A stretch of 64,000 bases of DNA from positions 5,208,001-5,272,000 of the forward strand of contig NZ_LT629786.1 of NCBI RefSeq assembly GCF_900105675.1, written 5' to 3'. The notes under the pieces were generated by a model. It had not been told where the DNA came from. It was given only the letters and a program-made list of their open reading frames with translations, and made no database searches. The DNA is from Pseudomonas synxantha. Its GTDB lineage: Bacteria; Pseudomonadota; Gammaproteobacteria; Pseudomonadales; Pseudomonadaceae. Every line of letters begins with the position of its first letter. Position 1 is the stretch's first letter. The position numbers were made by a program, and so were the translations under genes. Of this stretch, positions 29,013 through 37,776 are shown piece after piece.

Positions 29013-30380
29013 CTACTCGAACAGTGCATCCAACGCCTGCTCCAGGCGTGTCACCCCAATCACCTGCAAGCCCTGTGGCATTTCCTTCGGCGCATTACCC
29101 TTGGGCACAATCGCACGCTTGAAGCCATGCTTGGCTGCCTCCTTCAATCTCTCCTGCCCGCTGGGCACCGGGCGCACTTCACCCGACAAGCCCACTTCAC
29201 CGAACACCAGCAGGTCGTGAGGCAACGGCCGATTGCGCAGGCTGGACATCACCGCCGCCATCAGCGCCAGGTCGGAGGCGGTCTCCAGCACCTTGACCCC
29301 GCCGACCACGTTGAGGAACACGTCCTGGTCGTGGGTCGGGATACCGCCGTGGCGGTGCAATACCGCCAGCAACATCGCCAAACGGTTCTGGTCCAGGCCG
29401 AGCGTGACCCTTCGCGGGTTGGCCAGATGGCTGTCATCCACCAGCGCCTGGACTTCCACCAGCATTGGCCGGGTGCCCTCCCACGTGGCCATCACCACAC
29501 TGCCCGGGACTTCTTCTTGGGCGCGGGTCAGAAAAATCGCCGATGGATTGGAGACCTCTTTCAGCCCTCGGTCGGTCATGGCGAACACACCCAGCTCGTT
29601 CACCGCGCCAAAACGGTTCTTCACCGCCCGCAGCAAGCGCAGGCGACCATCGGATTCACCTTCGAAATACAGCACGGTGTCGACCATGTGCTCTAACACC
29701 CTTGGCCCGGCCAACGCGCCTTCCTTGGTCACATGCCCCACCAGGAAGATCGCCGTGCCACTCTGCTTGGCATAGCGCACCAGCAGTGCCGCACTTTCCC
29801 GCACCTGGGACACGCCACCCGGTGCCGATTGTAATTGCTCGGTAAAAATCGTCTGGATCGAGTCGATCACCATGACCTTGGGCTTTTCGATCCGCGCCGT
29901 GGCAATGATGCTTTCGATGCAGGTTTCGGTCATGACCCGCAGCTGGTCCTGGGGCAAGCCCAGGCGCCGGGCGCGCATGGCCACTTGTTGCTGGGACTCT
30001 TCGCCCGTGACATACAGCGCCGGCATGCGGCTGGCGATGCTGCACAGGGTCTGCAAGAGGATGGTCGACTTGCCGATGCCTGGGTCACCACCAATCAGCA
30101 CCACCGAACCGTCCACCAGGCCACCGCCGAGTACGCGATCCAGCTCACCGGAGGCGGTGGAGAAACGCGGGATCTCTTCGACACTGACCTCGGCCAGGGT
30201 CTTGATCTGCGCCTGTTGGCCGGTCCAGCCGGCGCGGCCAGTAGGCGCTGCTGCCCCGCCGCTCTCGATCATGGTTTCAGTCAGGGTGTTCCACGCACCA
30301 CACTCGGAGCACTGGCCTGCCCATTTGGGAAAGGTCGCGCCGCACTCTGTGCAGCCGTACATGCGCTTGGCCTTTGCCAT
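29013..30380 (-). CDS. radA: DNA repair protein RadA
   Basis: 455 residues from the ATG at 30380 behind GGAGG. Domains in order: C4 zinc finger CTECGATFPKWAGQCSEC (10-28), RecA-like core with Walker A GGDPGIGKSTILLQ (about 98-111), the RadA-specific KNRFGAVNELGVF (about 250) and a Lon-like C-terminal domain. RadA is a DnaB-like branch-migration helicase working with RecA in recombination. Full length and without anomalies. Downstream of ankB in the same direction but with a separate ribosome site. Confidence 0.96.
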   Translation of the reverse strand: MAKAKRMYGCTECGATFPKWAGQCSECGAWNTLTETMIESGGAAAPTGRAGWTGQQAQIKTLAEVSVEEIPRFSTASGELDRVLGGGLVDGSVVLIGGDPGIGKSTILLQTLCSIASRMPALYVTGEESQQQVAMRARRLGLPQDQLRVMTETCIESIIATARIEKPKVMVIDSIQTIFTEQLQSAPGGVSQVRESAALLVRYAKQSGTAIFLVGHVTKEGALAGPRVLEHMVDTVLYFEGESDGRLRLLRAVKNRFGAVNELGVFAMTDRGLKEVSNPSAIFLTRAQEEVPGSVVMATWEGTRPMLVEVQALVDDSHLANPRRVTLGLDQNRLAMLLAVLHRHGGIPTHDQDVFLNVVGGVKVLETASDLALMAAVMSSLRNRPLPHDLLVFGEVGLSGEVRPVPSGQERLKEAAKHGFKRAIVPKGNAPKEMPQGLQVIGVTRLEQALDALFE

Positions 30381-30415
30381 GTGAGAACCTCCAACCGAAA
30401 AACCGCGATGATAGC

Positions 30416-30955
30416 TCAGCGCGACGCCGGGGTCCGGATTTCACCGTTAGCCAAACGTGAAGCGCTGTTGCCGATGGGGTCTTCGGCGTTCAAGTCGGCG
30501 CCTTTGGCTTGCAGCTCGCCCAGCAGTTCAATGCGCTTGAATAGCCCGGCGTACATGGCGGCAGTCTGCCCCGCACCGTTGCGTTGATCGGGGTTGCAGT
30601 CGGTTGCCAGCAGACGCTGGGCAATTTTCAGCTCGCCTTTGAAGATGGCGCCCATCAACGCCGTGTTGCCGCGCTTGTCTTGCACACAGGCGTCGGCCCC
30701 CGCGTCGAGCAAACGTTCTACATACGGGCCTTGGCCGTGATAAGCGGCGAGGATCAGCGCGGTGTAGCCTTTATCGTCCTGGGTGTTGAGGCCGTAGCCA
30801 GACTCGATGAAGGTGTTGAGCATGTCGAGGTCACCACGGCGGGCAGCATCGAAATAGTAATCCTGTAACTGCGCCTTGAGCGCCATCGGGTCGGTGGATT
30901 CGGCATGGGCGACAAAGGCCAGCATGGCCATCAGCAAACCGATAGAGATACGCAT
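30416..30955 (-). CDS. ankB: Periplasmic ankyrin-repeat protein AnkB
   Basis: 179 residues with a signal peptide (MRISIGLLMAMLAFVAHA-ES). Four to five ankyrin repeats follow, e.g. GYTALILAAYHGQGPYVERLLDAGADACVQD and NTALMGAIFKGELKIAQRLLA. It begins 58 nt after the katB stop. In P. aeruginosa ankB is cotranscribed with katB and is needed for full KatB activity, probably as a periplasmic scaffold; the same order here supports that role. GGAG precedes the ATG. Confidence 0.92.
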   Translation of the reverse strand: MRISIGLLMAMLAFVAHAESTDPMALKAQLQDYYFDAARRGDLDMLNTFIESGYGLNTQDDKGYTALILAAYHGQGPYVERLLDAGADACVQDKRGNTALMGAIFKGELKIAQRLLATDCNPDQRNGAGQTAAMYAGLFKRIELLGELQAKGADLNAEDPIGNSASRLANGEIRTPASR

Positions 30956-31013
30956 AGGGTTTTCTCCTGCAAAGGGTCAGCGCCCCATCAGGGCGCCGAC
31001 CACAACCAACGGA

Positions 31014-32555
31014 TCAGTCGGTCAGTTTTTCAGCCAGCGCCTTCACGCGAGCCAGGTCACCCTTGGCGACCTTGGCCACGCCGGTGCCGTATTCCGGATC
31101 AGCCTTGTAGAGGAACGACAGGATGATGTGCTTGCTCTCGTCATCGGTGGTGGCCAACGAGCCGCCGAAGTTGTCGATCAAGTCCTGACGCTCTTTCTTG
31201 GAGTAGGACCGGTAAAGGTCACCGGCCTGCTTGAAGTTCTGCTCACGCTGGATCTTCGCCTGCTGGGTGTTGCCCGACAGCGCAGACTGGCTGTAGCGCG
31301 CGGTCTGCGGCTCGTCCCGTGGCAACAGACGACTTGGCTGGTAGTTCACGCCGGTGGTGGTCTTGCCGAAGTTCATCGCGCCGTCCTGGTTGCCGTTGTT
31401 GACGGCCACCCGTGGGGCGTTGATCGGCAATTGCAGGGCGTTCGCCCCCAGGCGGTACATCTGCGTATCGGCATAGGAAAATACCCGGCCTTGCAGCAGG
31501 CGATCTTCCGACGGCTCGATGCCGGGTACCAGGTTGGCCGGGGCCATGGCGACTTGCTCGGTTTCCTGGAAGACGTTGGCCGGGTTGCGGTTCAGCACCA
31601 TTTGCCCGACTTTACGCTGCGGTACATCCGGCCAGATCTTGGTGGCGTCCAGTGGGTCGAAATCAAACTTGGCCAAGTCCTCGGGCTTGAGGACTTGTAC
31701 ATATAAGTCCCACTTGGGGAAATCGCCCTTGTTGATATGAGTGACCAAGTCATTGGTCATATGGCTGTAGTCACGACCCTGAACCTCGGTGACTTGCTTG
31801 GGATCAAGGTTCTTGATGCCTTGCAGGCTCTTCCAGTGGAACTTGACGTAGTGCACTTCGCCCTTGGCGTTAATCAACTTGTAGGCATGTACGCCGTTAC
31901 CGTCCATTTCACGGTAACTGGCTGGCGTGCCCGAGTCCGAATACAACTCGGTCAGTGTACGAGTGGACTCTGGAACATGGGAGAAGAAGTCGAAACGACG
32001 CGAGTCATCATCCAGGTTAGTGCGAGGGTCCGGCTTGAAGGCGTGGACCATGTCCGGGAACTTGATGGCGTCACGGATGAAGAAGGTCGGGAAGTTATTG
32101 CCCACCAAGTCCCAATTACCGTCGGCGGTATAGAACTTGGTGGCGAAGCCTCGTGGGTCGCGTAGGGTTTCCGGGGAATGGTTACCGTGGACCACCGCCG
32201 AAAAGCGCACGAACACCGGCGTGGTTTCCCCGGCGGCGAATACCTTGGCCTTGGTCAGGTCGCTGAGGTCGTCAGTCACGGTAAACGTGCCATGGGCGCC
32301 GGTACCACGGGCATGAACCACGCGCTCAGGAATGCGCTCGCGGTCGAAGCGTTGCAGTTTCTGTATCAGTTGTACGTCCTGCAACAACACTGGGCCGTTA
32401 GCGCCGGCGGTTTGCGAGTTCTGGTTGTCACCGACGGCGGCGCCGTTATCGCGGGTCAGGTTGGCGGCTTGCACAGAAAGGGAAAGCAGGCTGGCGGTCA
32501 CCAGTGCCAGCGCGTGGCGCGCGGACACGGGCCTGCGGCTGAGTGAAGTATTCAT
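31014..32555 (-). CDS. katB: Periplasmic catalase KatB
   Basis: 513 residues with an N-terminal signal peptide (about 1-30, ALALVTASLLSLSVQA-AN), so exported, as for P. aeruginosa KatB. Monofunctional haem catalase: active-site His in PERVVHARGTGAHG, the block VHGNHSPETLRDPRGFATKFYT, Asn/Phe pocket NFPTFFIRDAIKFPD, and the proximal haem Tyr in RVFSYADTQMYRLG (about 360). Converts hydrogen peroxide to water and oxygen. Strong AGAGGAAA ribosome site. Usually induced by OxyR; a perfect 18-bp palindrome lies 186 nt upstream but is not an OxyR consensus. Confidence 0.95.
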   Translation of the reverse strand: MNTSLSRRPVSARHALALVTASLLSLSVQAANLTRDNGAAVGDNQNSQTAGANGPVLLQDVQLIQKLQRFDRERIPERVVHARGTGAHGTFTVTDDLSDLTKAKVFAAGETTPVFVRFSAVVHGNHSPETLRDPRGFATKFYTADGNWDLVGNNFPTFFIRDAIKFPDMVHAFKPDPRTNLDDDSRRFDFFSHVPESTRTLTELYSDSGTPASYREMDGNGVHAYKLINAKGEVHYVKFHWKSLQGIKNLDPKQVTEVQGRDYSHMTNDLVTHINKGDFPKWDLYVQVLKPEDLAKFDFDPLDATKIWPDVPQRKVGQMVLNRNPANVFQETEQVAMAPANLVPGIEPSEDRLLQGRVFSYADTQMYRLGANALQLPINAPRVAVNNGNQDGAMNFGKTTTGVNYQPSRLLPRDEPQTARYSQSALSGNTQQAKIQREQNFKQAGDLYRSYSKKERQDLIDNFGGSLATTDDESKHIILSFLYKADPEYGTGVAKVAKGDLARVKALAEKLTD

Positions 32556-32740
32556 CGAGATTTCCTCTGGTTTTTTCAGTGCACATTCGTTGTGCTTGCC
32601 AGAGGCTAGTGACCCGCGAGTCAGAAGATAAATAGAAAAACACCACAGGCCCGATTAAGAAAATAATCTGGTAACTCGCTGAAATGACGGGTAATTCGCG
32701 CGCGACTGGTGGCACTTTGCAAACTATTTGCGATTTAATG

Positions 32741-32758
32741 TGTCGATTAAAATCGACA
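32741..32758. promoter_or_regulatory. Perfect palindrome between katB and mscL
   Basis: TGTCGATT-AA-AATCGACA, 8-bp arms, in the 286-nt divergent gap: 186 nt upstream of katB and 84 nt upstream of mscL. It resembles an operator for a dimeric regulator. A partial third copy, TGTCGA, occurs at about 32772. Confidence 0.4.
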
Positions 32759-32841
32759 GTGTTAACAGTTGTGTCGAGCAAGCCTTGACCGACTGAATTA
32801 CACTGACCTCCACCCTTTTCAACTGTAACAAGGAATAACCT

Positions 32842-33258
32842 ATGGGCGTGATCAGTGAATTCAAGGCCTTCGCGGTCAAAGGTAATGTGGTCGACATGGC
32901 CGTCGGTATCATCATCGGCGCCGCTTTCGGCAAAATTGTTTCCTCGTTTGTAGGCGACGTGATCATGCCGCCTATCGGCCTTCTGATCGGGGGGGTGGAC
33001 TTTGGCGATCTGGCAGTAACGCTCAAGGCCGCTCAAGGCGATGTACCGGCTGTGGTCCTGGCCTATGGCAAATTCATCCAGAGCATCATCGACTTTGTGA
33101 TCGTCGCGTTTGCGATCTTCATGGGTGTAAAGGCCATCAACCGCCTGAAGCGAGAAGAGGCCGTAGCCCCGAGCTTGCCACCGACGCCGAGCAAGGAAGA
33201 AGTGCTGCTGGGCGAGATTCGCGACCTGCTCAAGGCACAGAATGACAAGCCACTGTAA
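32842..33258 (+). CDS. mscL: Large-conductance mechanosensitive channel MscL
   Basis: 138 residues. Begins [46 protein letters not shown], the diagnostic N-terminal helix and TM1 of MscL. TM2 is at about 78-98 ([23 protein letters not shown]). The C-terminal cytoplasmic helix [14 protein letters not shown] is intact. It opens on membrane tension to protect against hypo-osmotic shock. AAGGA ribosome site; intrinsic terminator after the stop. Confidence 0.97.
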   Translation: MGVISEFKAFAVKGNVVDMAVGIIIGAAFGKIVSSFVGDVIMPPIGLLIGGVDFGDLAVTLKAAQGDVPAVVLAYGKFIQSIIDFVIVAFAIFMGVKAINRLKREEAVAPSLPPTPSKEEVLLGEIRDLLKAQNDKPL

Positions 33259-33274
33259 CCAGCGGCTGCAGAAA

Positions 33275-33302
33275 GAAGGCGCCTCGTAGGGCGCCTTTTT
33301 TC
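33275..33302 (+). terminator. Intrinsic terminator of mscL
   Basis: AAGGCGCC-TCGTAG-GGCGCCTT followed by TTTT; it may also serve the convergent fpr gene. Confidence 0.9.
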
Positions 33303-34079
33303 CTACCAGTAGTTTTCTACTGCAACCTGGCCCGGACGTCGACTCAGGCTCAATTGCATGTCCCGTTGCTTGAGCAACTGACGGGTGTCATCGACCATCT
33401 GCGGGTTGCCGCAAATCAGTACGCGCGAGTGCTCCGCCGTCAGCTCGACGCCAGCCGCACGCTCCAACTCACCGTTTTCTATCAAGGCCGTGATGCGCCC
33501 GTTCAACGCACCCGGGTGCTGTTCACGGGTGACGATGGGGATGTAGACGAACTTATGGGCGTATTCGGCAAGATACTCACGTGTCCCCAGCTCCTTGATC
33601 AGCGACTGGTACGCTAATTCCTTGGCCTCCCGGGCGCTGTACACGAGGATGATGCGCTCGAATTTCTCCCAGGCCTCGAAGTCCTGCAGGATCGACAGGA
33701 ACGGTGCCACGCCGGTACCGGTACCCAGCAGCCACAGGTCACGCCCATCCACGAAGCGATTCAGGGTCAGGAAGCCCGTGGCTTGGCGTTCCACCAGCAA
33801 GGTATCGCCTACCTGCAGGCGGCTCAATTCACTGGTGAACTCGCCGCCTGGGACGACAATGGAAAAGAAATCGAGGTACTCGTCGAACGGCGACGACACC
33901 ACGGAATAGGCGCGCCATACCGTGCTGCCATCTGCCTTGGTTACGCCCAGGCGCACGAACTGGCCCGCAGTAAAACGAAAACCGGGGTCGCGGGTGGTGC
34001 GCAGGGTGAAGAGGCTGGGGGTCAGCGATTGCACGTCGAGCAAGGTCTGGCGGGTAAATTTCTCAGCACTGGCCGTCAT
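33303..34079 (-). CDS. fpr: Ferredoxin/flavodoxin-NADP+ reductase
   Basis: 258 residues from the ATG at 34079 (MTASAEKFTRQTLLDVQSLTP), the standard length for bacterial Fpr. FAD-binding RAYSVVSSPFDEYLDFFSIVVPGGEFTSEL (about 50-80), NADP-binding GTGTGVAPFLSIL (about 114-126) and the closing aromatic ENYW. Cytoplasmic; exchanges electrons between NADPH and ferredoxin or flavodoxin in iron-sulphur and oxidative stress metabolism. Position next to mscL-katB corresponds to the PA4615 oxidoreductase of P. aeruginosa, so it may be the second Fpr-type enzyme of the genome. Confidence 0.92.
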   Translation of the reverse strand: MTASAEKFTRQTLLDVQSLTPSLFTLRTTRDPGFRFTAGQFVRLGVTKADGSTVWRAYSVVSSPFDEYLDFFSIVVPGGEFTSELSRLQVGDTLLVERQATGFLTLNRFVDGRDLWLLGTGTGVAPFLSILQDFEAWEKFERIILVYSAREAKELAYQSLIKELGTREYLAEYAHKFVYIPIVTREQHPGALNGRITALIENGELERAAGVELTAEHSRVLICGNPQMVDDTRQLLKQRDMQLSLSRRPGQVAVENYW

Positions 34080-34528
34080 GGGGGGCTCCGTTTTGCACAG
34101 GCGCCTAGTGTCCCTCAAAGCAGGCCGCGCAAACACCGTTGATTTGTACTGGCATTGCCAGGACGCCAAACCCTGGACAGTCTGCCGCGTAACGAAATTC
34201 GCTGAGGGAGCTACGGGGGCCACCTGAACGCAAACTAACTATTTTGCTATTAATCGATTGCCAACCTACTACCGTCGAGCACATCGCATTGCAGATGCCA
34301 TGAGTCTGACACCCATTTATAAGCCCTTATATCTAATAAAAAACCACCTTCCTGCCGGGTGAGGCTTATACAAAAACCGCTACACCGTACAAGATGAAAC
34401 AACTGTTAGATGTGACTGCATATAACATCTTTTTCACATGCATTCGCAGGCAGTGTCCTACACTCATTTCCGTTAAACGCCGGGATCAGGACGTACCCAC
34501 GTAACACAGCAAATAATGGAGATTCACC
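34080..34528. other. 449-nt AT-rich divergent intergenic region
   Basis: No gene seen. From about 34220 the base composition drops markedly (runs such as TTATATCTAATAAAAAA). It must hold the promoters of fpr (left) and of the LuxR gene (right). A small palindrome AGTGT-CCT-ACACT lies at 34452-34464, 65 nt upstream of the LuxR gene start; GGAG precedes that start. Confidence 0.5.
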
Positions 34529-35239
34529 ATGGAAAACTGGCGCACTACTCGACTCCCCAAACTGGAAGGGGAAAGCGAGATCACCACTGTCTTTGAGATG
34601 GTGCTTAACCATACCTATGAACTAGGTTTCCAATACTGCTCATTCACGATGGGCTGCCAATCAAATAGTCCCCAAGCAAAGCCCGTTCAGATAAACAACT
34701 ATCCAAACGAATGGAACAAACTCTATCAACGAGCGCATTACTTCGAAGTGGATCCAATGGTGGCCCACTGCAAGCGCTGCGTATTGCCTATCGTCTGGGA
34801 GGAAAAGGCATTCGAAACCGCACCTGAATTGTGGTCGATAGCCCAATCGTACGGCGTGCATTTAGCCTGGACACAACCGGTGCATGACTTCCAGGGCGTC
34901 TACAGCATGCTGACCTTGGGCCGCAGTACTGGCGAAATCACCCCGCAGGAATTATATGAAAAGGCAGGGCAGGCCTTGTGGCTATGTCATGCGCTACACG
35001 CGGTGGTAGCGCAAAAATATGCCGATAACTCCGACGTGCATTCTCCGAGCAAACTGACCCCGCGGGAAACGGAAATCCTCAAATGGTCAGCCATGGGCAA
35101 GACCGCCTCGGATATCGCCACCATCCTCTGCCTTTCGGAGCGCACGGTAGGTTTTCACATCAGCAGTACGTTCAAGAAACTGGGGGTCAACAACAAGATC
35201 GCTGCCGTACTCAGTGCCTCCAAAGCGGGATTGTTTTAA
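34529..35239 (+). CDS. LuxR-family quorum-type regulator (solo)
   Basis: 236 residues. N-terminal autoinducer-binding domain with all five classic ligand-pocket positions conserved: W62, Y66, D75, P76 and W90 (TraR W57, Y61, D70, P71, W85). C-terminal GerE/LuxR helix-turn-helix begins about residue 176 (LTPRETEILKWSAMGKTASDIATILCLSERTVGFHISSTFKKLGV). It would bind an acyl-homoserine lactone or related signal and act as a DNA-binding dimer. No luxI synthase occurs in the window, so it is probably a solo responding to foreign or plant signals. The gene and its upstream region are more AT-rich than the surroundings, a possible sign of transfer. Confidence 0.88.
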   Translation: MENWRTTRLPKLEGESEITTVFEMVLNHTYELGFQYCSFTMGCQSNSPQAKPVQINNYPNEWNKLYQRAHYFEVDPMVAHCKRCVLPIVWEEKAFETAPELWSIAQSYGVHLAWTQPVHDFQGVYSMLTLGRSTGEITPQELYEKAGQALWLCHALHAVVAQKYADNSDVHSPSKLTPRETEILKWSAMGKTASDIATILCLSERTVGFHISSTFKKLGVNNKIAAVLSASKAGLF

Positions 35240-35380
35240 CCGGCGCAAGAAACACTGCATGCCATCGGGTTCAAAAAAAAGTAACATTTGTGGTCAATTC
35301 TGAGTGTTGACGCAGCCCTTGCAGGTATTGCTTCGCGGTTCACTCAGACGGCCCGCCGATTACCCAGAGCCTCCCCTGCC

Positions 35381-36505
35381 ATGCCCCTGCTCGACAGCCC
35401 CTTCGCCCAGCTCGATCTGATTCGCCAGCCAGAGCAGCATAATGATCCGCTGCAAGCCTTCGATGCCGCCGACGAGTACCTGCTGAGCTACCTTGCCGAA
35501 CAACAGCCCCCTGCTGCCACCCGCGTGTTGATCCTCAATGACAGCTTCGGCGCCCTGGCAGCCAGCCTTGACGGCCAGGTGCAGGTGACCTCCAGCGGTG
35601 ACTCATTCCTCGCCGCACAGGGGCTGGAGAAAAACCTCGTGCGCAACGGCAAGGCCTTTGATGCAGTGAAGTTTACGCCGGCCAGCCAGGTCGCGACCGG
35701 GCCGTTCGATCGCGTGTTGCTCCGTGTCCCGAAAACCCTGGCGCTGCTGGAGGAACAACTGATCCGCCTGCAGGGGCAATTGGCGCCTGGCGCACAAGTG
35801 ATCGCCGCAGCTATGGTCAAGCATCTGCCACGGGCCGCAGGCGAGTTGCTGGAGCGTTACATCGGGCCGATGCACGCCTCATTGGCGGTAAAAAAGGCAC
35901 GGTTGCTGATCGCCACCGCTGCCGAACGCCCCGTGGCGGTCTCGCCCTACCCGACCCGCTACACCCTGGACACACCAGCCATCGAGTTGCTCAACCACGC
36001 CAATGTGTTCTGCCGCGAAGGCCTGGACATCGGCACCCGCGCCTTCCTGCCCCACCTGCCCAAAGACCTCGGCAGTGCCCGCGTGGCGGACCTGGGCTGC
36101 GGCAATGGCGTGCTGGCGATTGCCAGTGCCCTGCAAAACCCCGACGCCCACTACACCCTGGTAGATGAGTCCTACATGGCCGTGCAGTCCGCCGCTGAAA
36201 ACTGGCAATCCGCTTTGGGTGGGCGTGAGGTCATAGTACGCGCCGATGACGGCCTGGCCGGCCAGGAGGCGCAATCGCTGGACGTGGTGCTGTGCAACCC
36301 GCCGTTCCACCAGCAACAGGTTGTCGGTGACTTCCTCGCCTGGCGTATGTTCCAGCAGGCACGAGAGGCCCTGGTCGTCGGCGGCGCCCTGTATATCGTC
36401 GGTAACCGTCACCTGGGCTACCACAGCAAGCTGGCGCGGTTGTTCCGCGGTGTCGAGCAAGTGGCGGCCACGCCGAAGTTCGTGATTCTCAAGGCACGCA
36501 AATAA
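35381..36505 (+). CDS. rlmG: 23S rRNA (guanine-1835-N2)-methyltransferase RlmG
   Basis: 374 residues from the ATG at 35381 (MPLLDSPFAQLDLIRQPEQ); the frame upstream is not protein-like. Two methyltransferase-fold halves, the first degenerate, the second with the SAM motif VADLGCGNGVLAIASAL (about 235) and the N2-guanine catalytic motif NPPFH (about 306-310). Length and layout match RlmG (YgjO) rather than RsmC (about 340 residues), but the two are close relatives. Modifies G1835 of 23S rRNA in the cytosol. Confidence 0.88.
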   Translation: MPLLDSPFAQLDLIRQPEQHNDPLQAFDAADEYLLSYLAEQQPPAATRVLILNDSFGALAASLDGQVQVTSSGDSFLAAQGLEKNLVRNGKAFDAVKFTPASQVATGPFDRVLLRVPKTLALLEEQLIRLQGQLAPGAQVIAAAMVKHLPRAAGELLERYIGPMHASLAVKKARLLIATAAERPVAVSPYPTRYTLDTPAIELLNHANVFCREGLDIGTRAFLPHLPKDLGSARVADLGCGNGVLAIASALQNPDAHYTLVDESYMAVQSAAENWQSALGGREVIVRADDGLAGQEAQSLDVVLCNPPFHQQQVVGDFLAWRMFQQAREALVVGGALYIVGNRHLGYHSKLARLFRGVEQVAATPKFVILKARK

Positions 36506-36539
36506 AAAAGCCCTGCCCTTCCAAAAGAAAAGCAGGGCA
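36504..36539 (-). terminator. Intrinsic terminator of the cio operon
   Basis: On the minus strand: GCCCTGC, 15-nt loop, GCAGGGC, then six T. It lies about 50 nt after the stop of the DUF2474 peptide and overlaps the end of the convergent rlmG. Confidence 0.85.
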
Positions 36540-36587
36540 TGCCCCTCAAGTCAGCAGGCAGCGGGCTGCAAAGCCCGGATGGGGATG

Positions 36588-36755
36588 TCAGTGGGTGGTC
36601 AGGCCGGCGGCATTCATGAACATGCGCATCAGGCTGGCCACAATGAACAGGGCCACCACGCTGGCGGTCCAGATCATCGCCAGCCAACCCAGGCGCCGCC
36701 ACAACGGCTGCTTCTCGGCCTGTTCAATCTCGTGCAACGTAGGTTTGCCGGACAT
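36588..36755 (-). CDS. DUF2474 small membrane protein of the bd-type oxidase
   Basis: 55 residues: a charged start (MSGKPTLHEIEQAEKQPLWRR) and a single TM helix (LGWLAMIWTASVVALFIVASLM, about 22-43). A perfect AGGAGG precedes the ATG and the gene follows cioB by 12 nt. DUF2474 proteins are found downstream of cioAB in proteobacteria and are probably accessory subunits, comparable in role to CydX of cytochrome bd; that role is inferred from context. Confidence 0.85.
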   Translation of the reverse strand: MSGKPTLHEIEQAEKQPLWRRLGWLAMIWTASVVALFIVASLMRMFMNAAGLTTH

Positions 36756-36767
36756 GTTTCGACCCTC

Positions 36768-37775
36768 CTAGTGATAGCCGTCTTCATGGGTGACCTTGCC
36801 GCGGAACACGTAGTAGCTCCAGAAGGTGTAGCCCAGGATGAACGGGATGATGAACAACGTGCCCACCAGCATGAAGCCCTGGCTTTGCGGCGGCGCGGCG
36901 GCATCCCAGATCGACACGGACGGCGGGATGATATTCGGCCACAGGCTGATACCCAGCCCGCTGTAGCCGAGGAAGATCAACACCAGCGTCAACAGGAACG
37001 GCGTGTAGTGCGCATGGCGGGCCACGGCGCGGAACAACCCGTACATGGTCACCAGCACCAGGATCGGCACTGGCAGGAACCAGAACAGGTTCGGCAGGGT
37101 AAACCAGCGCGAGGCGATTTCCGGGTGGGTCAGCGGCGTCCAGATACTGACGATACCGATCACCGCCAACACCACGAAAGCCAACGGCCGCGCCAGGTTA
37201 TGCATCTGCTCCTGCAACTTGCCTTCGGTCTTCATGATCAGCCAGGTGCAGCCGAGCAAGGCATAGGCCACGATCAACGCCACGCCACAGAACATCGTGA
37301 AGGGTGTGAGCCAGTCCAGTGAGCCACCGGCAAACTGGCGGTTGACCACCGGGATGCCGTCGATGAAGGCGCCCAGCGCTACGCCCTGGAAAAAGGTCGC
37401 CGCCAGCGAGCCGCCAATAAACGCCTTGTCCCACAAGTGGCGCTTGTGGTCCTTGGCCTTGAAGCGAAACTCGAAGGCCACGCCACGGAAGATCAACCCG
37501 ATCAGCATCAGGATCAACGGCAGGTACAACGCCGACAACACCACCGAATACGCCAGCGGGAACGCGCCAAACAACGCCGCGCCGCCGAGTACCAACCATG
37601 TTTCGTTACCGTCCCAAACTGGGGCCACGGTGTTCATCATGACGTCGCGATCGACCTTGCCCGGGATAAACGGGAAAAGGATGCCGATACCCAGGTCGAA
37701 GCCGTCCATGACCACGTACATCATGATGCCGAAGATGATGATCACGGCCCAGATCAGCGGAAGATCAATACCCAT
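36768..37775 (-). CDS. cioB: Cyanide-insensitive terminal oxidase subunit II
   Basis: 335 residues from the ATG at 37775 (MGIDLPLIWAVIIIFGIMMYVVMDGFDLGIGILFPF), one base after the cioA stop. Eight to nine TM segments. The start with DGFDLGIG and the block NTVAPVWDGNETWLVLGG are the signature of CydB/CioB. Together with CioA it forms the quinol oxidase in the inner membrane. The ORF can be read back to 37874 but that part lies inside cioA. Confidence 0.95.
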   Translation of the reverse strand: MGIDLPLIWAVIIIFGIMMYVVMDGFDLGIGILFPFIPGKVDRDVMMNTVAPVWDGNETWLVLGGAALFGAFPLAYSVVLSALYLPLILMLIGLIFRGVAFEFRFKAKDHKRHLWDKAFIGGSLAATFFQGVALGAFIDGIPVVNRQFAGGSLDWLTPFTMFCGVALIVAYALLGCTWLIMKTEGKLQEQMHNLARPLAFVVLAVIGIVSIWTPLTHPEIASRWFTLPNLFWFLPVPILVLVTMYGLFRAVARHAHYTPFLLTLVLIFLGYSGLGISLWPNIIPPSVSIWDAAAPPQSQGFMLVGTLFIIPFILGYTFWSYYVFRGKVTHEDGYH

Positions 37776-37776
37776 C

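Noticed and set aside
32556..32740. OxyR site upstream of katB
   Set aside because: No ATAG...CTAT tetrad pattern was found by eye; peroxide control cannot be claimed from the sequence.
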